Assembly (NCBI RefSeq): GCF_048771995.1
Contig: NC_133027.1
Span: 57,907,501-57,971,500, forward strand
Direction of reading: 5' to 3'
Source: Taeniopygia guttata
Taxonomy: Eukaryota > Chordata > Aves > Passeriformes > Estrildidae
Length of the DNA stretch: 64,000 nt
Shown here: piece by piece, positions 61,101-64,000 of the stretch
Numbering within the stretch: the stretch's first letter is position 1
How the letters are laid out: the number at the start of each line of letters is the position of its first letter
Made by a program: the position numbers and the translations under genes
Notes under the pieces: model-generated
Told to the model about the DNA's origin: nothing
Databases searched by the model: none
The model's input: only the letters and a program-made list of their open reading frames with translations

Positions 61101-63807
61101 AATGACAAGAAATAGTCCTATTTTAGCATCTAAGATGCTTAGGTATTATTTCATATTCAATTTGACAGAAGAGCTAGTAATTCAACCTGTAATTAGGCAG
61201 CTATAAAACCAATTAATTAAGCAGAAAGTTAACTTCTACTGATGTTTCAGAAGCATCCAGAACAGAAAGCTAGAAAGAGGATTGGCAAAGGTGTTTGAAG
61301 TTCATACACAAAGCCCAGTACAGATGCATTGCAGCAATGCATCACTATGAAGTTCACTCCAGCTGGAAGATTGTACTGTCTCCATTTTCACAGCATTAAA
61401 GACATGCAGTAGAAGCAAACTACATTCCTGACCTCATGTCCATTCACTAGGAACTAAAGGGACTGGGACTTGAAGTGAGATCATGTGAATGGTGTTGGGT
61501 AAAAATACATGGCCTCATTTCCTTAAGCAGTTTTAGGTTCTTTTCCTAGTCAGGACAGCCACCAGCTGCTCCCTTCACTCCTTCTGCATTTGCAGTAAAG
61601 CATCATATTTTACAGTAAACTTGAGCATAAGCATTTCTTTTGGTTACCCTATAGTCAATGATTACAGTACCAGAGAGGATAAGTTGCTTACCAGCTCCAT
61701 TAGCACATGAACTTTTAACTTCAGCACAAACATTCAACTCAATTATTCTGTTGTGTGAATCACTGATGGTATAGCCAGACTCTCGCTTTAATGATGTCAA
61801 ATCGAAGAGGTGGCCTATAGAGAGATCAGGGAACGATTTAATCTCTTTTTCTAATTCAAAAATCAAGATATTTCTTTGTATTATAAGCTTTCAGTAATTT
61901 AATTTAGTAGGAAGGTTAACCAGGCCCCATTTGCCTGCTAGCTTAGAAAGGCAAACAGTTACTTATTCACATTAACAGAGGAAAAACTAGTTTTGAACTA
62001 TCAGCTATTTATGTTCCAAGTGACATTGCAGTACAAGAGATTTCTTCCATCAGTAAGCTTGTTAGTCACTATCCAGAGGGGATGTGTCATACTGCCCTTT
62101 ACTAACAAAGTCCCTCAAGAACACGAACACAGCAGTGCTGCTTCCAGCAGGCTCTTCCATATACAAAATCCTGAGGCCTCCTCCTTACCCGTTGCAGGAT
62201 TGGTTACCCGACAGTCGTTTTGGACATTGCTTTTAAGAGGACATGCAGCAGCAGTGAACCATAGGAAGGTATATTCACAATCTTCAATGGCAGTTATAAG
62301 TTCTGGCTTTGATTCCTAAACAAAAAACAGTGGAGAGAGCAACATCTCTATAGAGTGATATTGTAAGATTCCATGCCAACAGGTTTATCCCTGCAGCCTG
62401 TAGCTGAGCTCAGTTCAAACACCAGTTCTAAAACCTGACAGATCATCATGGTCCAGTGAATTAATCCAAGGACAGAGTATTTAACTGTGATTATTTCAAA
62501 TACACAACAATACAGAACCATTATCAGGAGAAATAAAATTAATGAAAGGAGAGCTAAAGGTAGCCTAGGGCAATAGAAAATCCAAAAGACAATTAAAATC
62601 TCAAATGAAAGAGTACTTAATGGCAAGGCATACAGGTGTGCAAGAGTTAAGAGCTACACAGCCAATAGCATTATTTACTACTCAAAACACTTCCCAACCT
62701 GCACTACATTAATCTTCAAGACGTAAGCAGATGATCTGAAGCTATTACAGATGACAAAATTTGTCATCTGTAATCATTTGTTATTGTACACAGAGTGTAC
62801 AAAATGATCCCTTAAAAATTTCTCAGCATCTAAAATTCAAGTACTTACAAGTCCTTCTGCTTGCATGAACACATAAAATAGCAGCATAAGGAACGCACTT
62901 ACAATTCTGTTTTCATCACACTTGAGGCGCAAGATTGTTGTTCTCTTCCGAATTTTATCTGGACACTGATCTCCATTAACGTATTTCAGGATAAATGTGA
63001 CATTTTCCCAACGAGGACCATCAGCCACTTCCCCAAGACTGGTACATTTTGTACCCTCAATGAGGGAGGCAGCAGCATCAGAAGGGCAGGAACCTATACA
63101 GATAAACAAAAACTGCATTATTACTCCAAATGTTAGTAAGGTGTACTTGCCTGGAATAAAAGTCCATTACTTTCAGCTATGTCACGGCCGATCTATCTCC
63201 AAGCCATTGTCCAAACCATACTCATTGGGGTGCATTTTCCCCAAAAATCACAACTGGCAGCGACTGTCTCACTTCACTTAAGACCATGCAAAAAGTAGTG
63301 GCAACTACCACAGGGGAAGTAGACTACTATAGAGTGGAAAGCTACAAGTCTGGCCTTGCACTGCACAAAACATCAAGTCAGTCAGAAGATGCCATAGGGA
63401 AATTCTGAACCGATTATTTTAATCTTTAAGAGCTATAGTAGACTTTGGATAAGGACTGAAGAACTAGAGTGCCAAAGTTATCAAGAGAAGAGCTGCTAGT
63501 GAATCTCACCCACTAAGCAGATGGAAATTGGGCTCTGGTGCTAAAATCACACCACTGCCTCTGCATTCTTTGCTCTGTGATTTGTTTCACTCAGAACTGC
63601 CACCAGCAGTACTGTCCTACCACTTGCCTTCCCTAGCTATGGGAAGAATATATTTGTATTTTGCACTTACGTGTAGCACTATATGGCACTAAGGGCCTGC
63701 AGATATTAATATAGTATTTCTGGGTAGTAGCAGATATAGCAATGGCCTCCCAGTTCTCTCTGTGTCGCGTCAGGGATGAAAAGTCATAGAAATTTCCTTC
63801 ATCATCC
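48502..63807 (-). CDS. IGF2R: IGF2R / cation-independent mannose-6-phosphate receptor, 3' 19 exons
   Basis: This type I membrane receptor sorts mannose-6-phosphate-tagged hydrolases to lysosomes. The window holds 19 exons (30-48 if numbering follows the 48-exon human gene): 63671-63807, 62903-63093, 62189-62315, 61692-61814, 60437-60699, 59515-59727, 58428-58577, 57249-57410, 56563-56764, 56004-56150, 55636-55870, 54548-54684, 53904-54018, 52406-52552, 51777-51961, 51210-51396, 50010-50174, 49331-49400 and 48502-48897. They join in one frame of 1116 codons. In order they give domain 10 (nearly whole), 11, 12, 13 with its fibronectin type II insert, 14, 15, the membrane helix and the sorting tail. 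The N-terminal signal and domains 1-9 lie beyond the right edge. The introns are short, so this part of the gene is compact. Confidence 0.96.
49149..49187. repeat. (TA)n microsatellite
   Basis: An uninterrupted TA dinucleotide array of about 18 to 19 units lies in the last intron of IGF2R, between the exons at 48502-48897 and 49331-49400. It is likely length-variable. Confidence 0.97.
49331..49400 (-). CDS. IGF2R: IGF2R exon (juxtamembrane tail)
   Basis: This 70-bp exon encodes [23 protein letters not shown] (23 residues with the tyrosine motif at the end); human is ETVISKLTTCCRRSSNVSYK YSK. The CC pair sits in the region palmitoylated in the mammalian receptor. With the next exon the tyrosine motif reads YTKI, an AP-2-type YxxPhi endocytosis signal like human YSKV. 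Confidence 0.95.
50010..50174 (-). CDS. IGF2R: IGF2R exon (stalk and transmembrane helix)
   Basis: It encodes a short polar stalk ([20 protein letters not shown]) and [11 protein letters not shown], then a hydrophobic run [16 protein letters not shown] followed by KKER. Human has [20 protein letters not shown] then YKKER. This is the single membrane-spanning helix with its stop-transfer lysines. Confidence 0.96.
51210..51396 (-). CDS. IGF2R: IGF2R exon (domain 15, second half)
   Basis: It encodes [40 protein letters not shown] and [19 protein letters not shown]; human reads [20 protein letters not shown]. The Glu of HETADC and the Tyr of TWYT fall where the ligand Glu and Tyr lie in mannose-6-phosphate-binding repeats. 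The next exon completes the Ile codon. Confidence 0.95.
51777..51961 (-). CDS. IGF2R: IGF2R exon (domain 15, first half)
   Basis: It encodes [40 protein letters not shown] and NAKYYVD. Human is LFRASGDMRTNGDNYLYEIQ and [13 protein letters not shown]. The glutamine in ICQV corresponds to the Gln used for mannose-6-phosphate contact in the binding domains of this receptor. Confidence 0.95.
52406..52552 (-). CDS. IGF2R: IGF2R exon (domain 14 end, 15 start)
   Basis: It encodes [40 protein letters not shown] and FSLGDVYSK. Human has [20 protein letters not shown] and QEVQMVNGTITNPINGKSFS. The NGT sequon is conserved. The borders are TGGTAG|GTTTGA and TCCAA|GTGAGT. Confidence 0.95.
52914..53330 (+). 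mobile_element. solo LTR of an avian endogenous retrovirus
   Basis: The element starts TGTCCTGGTTCTGGCC and ends near CCTAAACCATGAC, terminal phrases typical of a widespread avian ERV LTR. A CTGTTATCTCAACCC stretch lies in the 3' half where such LTRs have their transcript end. No internal region is attached, so it is a solo LTR, a fossil sitting in an IGF2R intron in antisense orientation to the gene. No clear target-site duplication could be read. It is moderately old: recognisable but diverged from what I recall of the family. Confidence 0.65.
53904..54018 (-). CDS. IGF2R: IGF2R exon (domain 14)
   Basis: It encodes [20 protein letters not shown] and [19 protein letters not shown], corresponding to human DKVVVTYSKGYPCGGNKTAS and IELTCTKTVGRPAFKR. 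It ends AG|GTGAGT and joins directly to the exon at 52406-52552, giving ..RFDEENC as in human RFDIDSC. Confidence 0.95.
54103..54305 (-). mobile_element. CR1 LINE 3' fragment in an IGF2R intron
   Basis: The plus strand reads GAGGTTGGAAGGGAGCCCTG, GAGGTTATCTGGTCCAAACC, CCCTGCTCAAGTGGGGTCAC and GAAACTCCACAACCTCCTTA, the reverse complement of the avian CR1 3' region. It lies 85 bp from an IGF2R exon (53904-54018) in the same orientation as the gene. It is truncated and noncoding. Confidence 0.9.
54548..54684 (-). CDS. IGF2R: IGF2R exon (domain 14)
   Basis: It encodes [40 protein letters not shown] and KLNVT, matching human [20 protein letters not shown] and [13 protein letters not shown]. It joins in frame on both sides (NS|YY and T|GD). 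Confidence 0.96.
55636..55870 (-). CDS. IGF2R: IGF2R exon (domain 13 end, 14 start)
   Basis: It encodes [40 protein letters not shown] and [20 protein letters not shown]. Human reads [20 protein letters not shown] and [20 protein letters not shown], so this is one of the best conserved stretches. The borders are TTGTAG|CAACT and AACTC|GTGAGT. Confidence 0.96.
56004..56150 (-). CDS. IGF2R: IGF2R exon (fibronectin type II module)
   Basis: It encodes [39 protein letters not shown]. This is the single fibronectin type II module inserted in domain 13, with four cysteines in FNII spacing and the PFKYQGK.Y..C signature. The 147-bp exon has phase 1 on both sides, so it is a symmetric cassette as expected for a shuffled module. 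Confidence 0.96.
56563..56764 (-). CDS. IGF2R: IGF2R exon (domain 13, before the FNII insert)
   Basis: It encodes [34 protein letters not shown] and [20 protein letters not shown]. Human domain 13 has YSVGVCTF, GGCKDGGVCLL and [20 protein letters not shown]. It ends PP followed by a phase-1 donor into the fibronectin type II exon. Confidence 0.95.
57249..57410 (-). CDS. IGF2R: IGF2R exon (domain 12 end, 13 start)
   Basis: It encodes [40 protein letters not shown] and [12 protein letters not shown]. The FEWETP.VCPD block is conserved with human. The borders are AACAG|GGTAAG and TTGAG|GTAATG. A cryptic GT right at the 5' end of this exon (GGTAAGCC) is part of the coding sequence. Confidence 0.94.
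58428..58577 (-). CDS. IGF2R: IGF2R exon (domain 12, middle)
   Basis: It encodes [20 protein letters not shown], then [20 protein letters not shown] and HCSQGTSL; human begins [20 protein letters not shown]. Two N-glycosylation sequons (NST, NYT) are visible. It is phase 0 on both sides; length 150 bp. Confidence 0.95.
59515..59727 (-). CDS. IGF2R: IGF2R exon (domain 12, first half)
   Basis: It encodes [33 protein letters not shown] and [17 protein letters not shown]. Human domain 12 has [20 protein letters not shown] and DFYINICQPLNP at the same places, so identity is very high. Both borders are in phase 0. Confidence 0.96.
60437..60699 (-). CDS. IGF2R: IGF2R exon (domain 11, second half)
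   Basis: It encodes [15 protein letters not shown], then [30 protein letters not shown] and [15 protein letters not shown]. Human domain 11 reads ACFGQTRISVGKANKRLRYV and DQVLQLVYKDGSPCP here. The CD-loop motif FGQTRI, which carries key IGF-II contacts in human, is replaced and the loop is two residues longer. The domain fold cysteines are all present. Confidence 0.95.
61692..61814 (-). CDS. IGF2R: IGF2R exon (domain 11, first half)
   Basis: It encodes [20 protein letters not shown] and [16 protein letters not shown], aligning with human [20 protein letters not shown] and SICGENENCPPGVGAC. This is the first half of the domain that binds IGF-II in mammals. It ends in phase 1 just before the CD loop, which is split across the next exon junction. 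Confidence 0.94.
62189..62315 (-). CDS. IGF2R: IGF2R exon (end of domain 10, start of 11)
   Basis: It encodes [20 protein letters not shown] then [20 protein letters not shown], matching human [24 protein letters not shown] at the border of domains 10 and 11. The borders are TTTAG|GAATC and AACGG|GTAAGG. Confidence 0.95.
62744..62774. repeat. 31-bp near-perfect palindrome in an IGF2R intron
   Basis: Two perfect 15-base arms (ATTACAGATGACAAA and TTTGTCATCTGTAAT) flank a single A. The sequence could form a hairpin with almost no loop. It lies in the intron between the exons at 62903 and 62189. No transposon ends or duplicated flanks were recognised. Confidence 0.95.
62903..63093 (-). CDS. IGF2R: IGF2R exon (domain 10, middle)
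   Basis: It encodes [20 protein letters not shown], then [14 protein letters not shown] and [10 protein letters not shown], the cysteine-spaced core of the repeat (L.Y..GD.CP and a following .L.C). The borders are TATAG|GTTCC and AGAATT|GTAAGT. Confidence 0.93.
63671..63807 (-). CDS. IGF2R: IGF2R exon (domain 10, first half)
   Basis: It encodes [20 protein letters not shown] and then [10 protein letters not shown], the usual opening of a CI-MPR repeat (YDLS.L and YINICRPL). The borders are GTACAG|GGATG and ACAC|GTAAGT. It is entered with one leading base and leaves with one base of the Arg codon. Confidence 0.92.
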
Positions 63808-64000
63808 CTGTACAAAAGATTAAAAGCATGTAAAACAATTAAGCACTTTAAAGTCACAATTCTTAAGTTACTAAGTAATTTTAACCTGAAATCTAAGCAG
63901 AGTATTACACTGGAAAAGAAGTCTGCATCAGATGCATTGCTCCCCCAGAAACCTCAAATTCAACAGAGGGATAATATCACTGCACCAGCTCTCCCCACAG

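Overview
This is a vertebrate nuclear window, almost certainly from a bird. It holds CR1 LINE 3' ends with the typical avian ATTCTGTG-type tail, at least one avian-type solo LTR, compact introns, and the receptor/organic-cation-transporter neighbourhood known from mammals as IGF2R-SLC22A1-SLC22A2-SLC22A3. All three recognisable genes lie on the minus strand and are multi-exon, so exons were called by homology together with AG/GT splice borders and phase. Family assignments come from recalled human protein sequences; no search was run.

Layout, left to right. 1-8588 is the 5' part of intron 1 of an SLC22A3 (OCT3)-like gene; no further exon of it is visible here. 8589-9002 is its first coding exon, with a GC/CpG-rich promoter region at about 9003-9420. 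9431-28483 is intergenic, with two CR1 fragments, one probable LTR and short tandem repeats. 28484-31387 holds a two-exon relic of another SLC22 organic cation transporter on the plus strand, opposite to its neighbours. 35429-45113 is a nearly complete SLC22A2/SLC22A1-type transporter with ten coding exons; the short last exon is unresolved. 45114-48501 is intergenic sequence plus the IGF2R 3' UTR. 48502-63807 holds 19 exons of IGF2R, the cation-independent mannose-6-phosphate receptor: most of domain 10, domains 11 to 15, the transmembrane segment and the tail. The first two thirds of the gene lie beyond the right edge.

The 19 IGF2R exons join in one open frame (one leading base, 1116 codons, then a stop). 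The ten OCT exons also join cleanly (532 codons plus two bases).

Biology. The OCT genes encode 12-helix major-facilitator carriers that move organic cations across the plasma membrane. IGF2R carries mannose-6-phosphate-tagged lysosomal enzymes from the trans-Golgi and cell surface to endosomes. The genes are neighbours by descent, not a shared pathway. The two most interesting observations are the inverted OCT relic, which sits where mammals have SLC22A2 and has the same relative orientation, and the altered IGF-II-binding loop in IGF2R domain 11, which fits the known lack of IGF-II binding by chicken CI-MPR.
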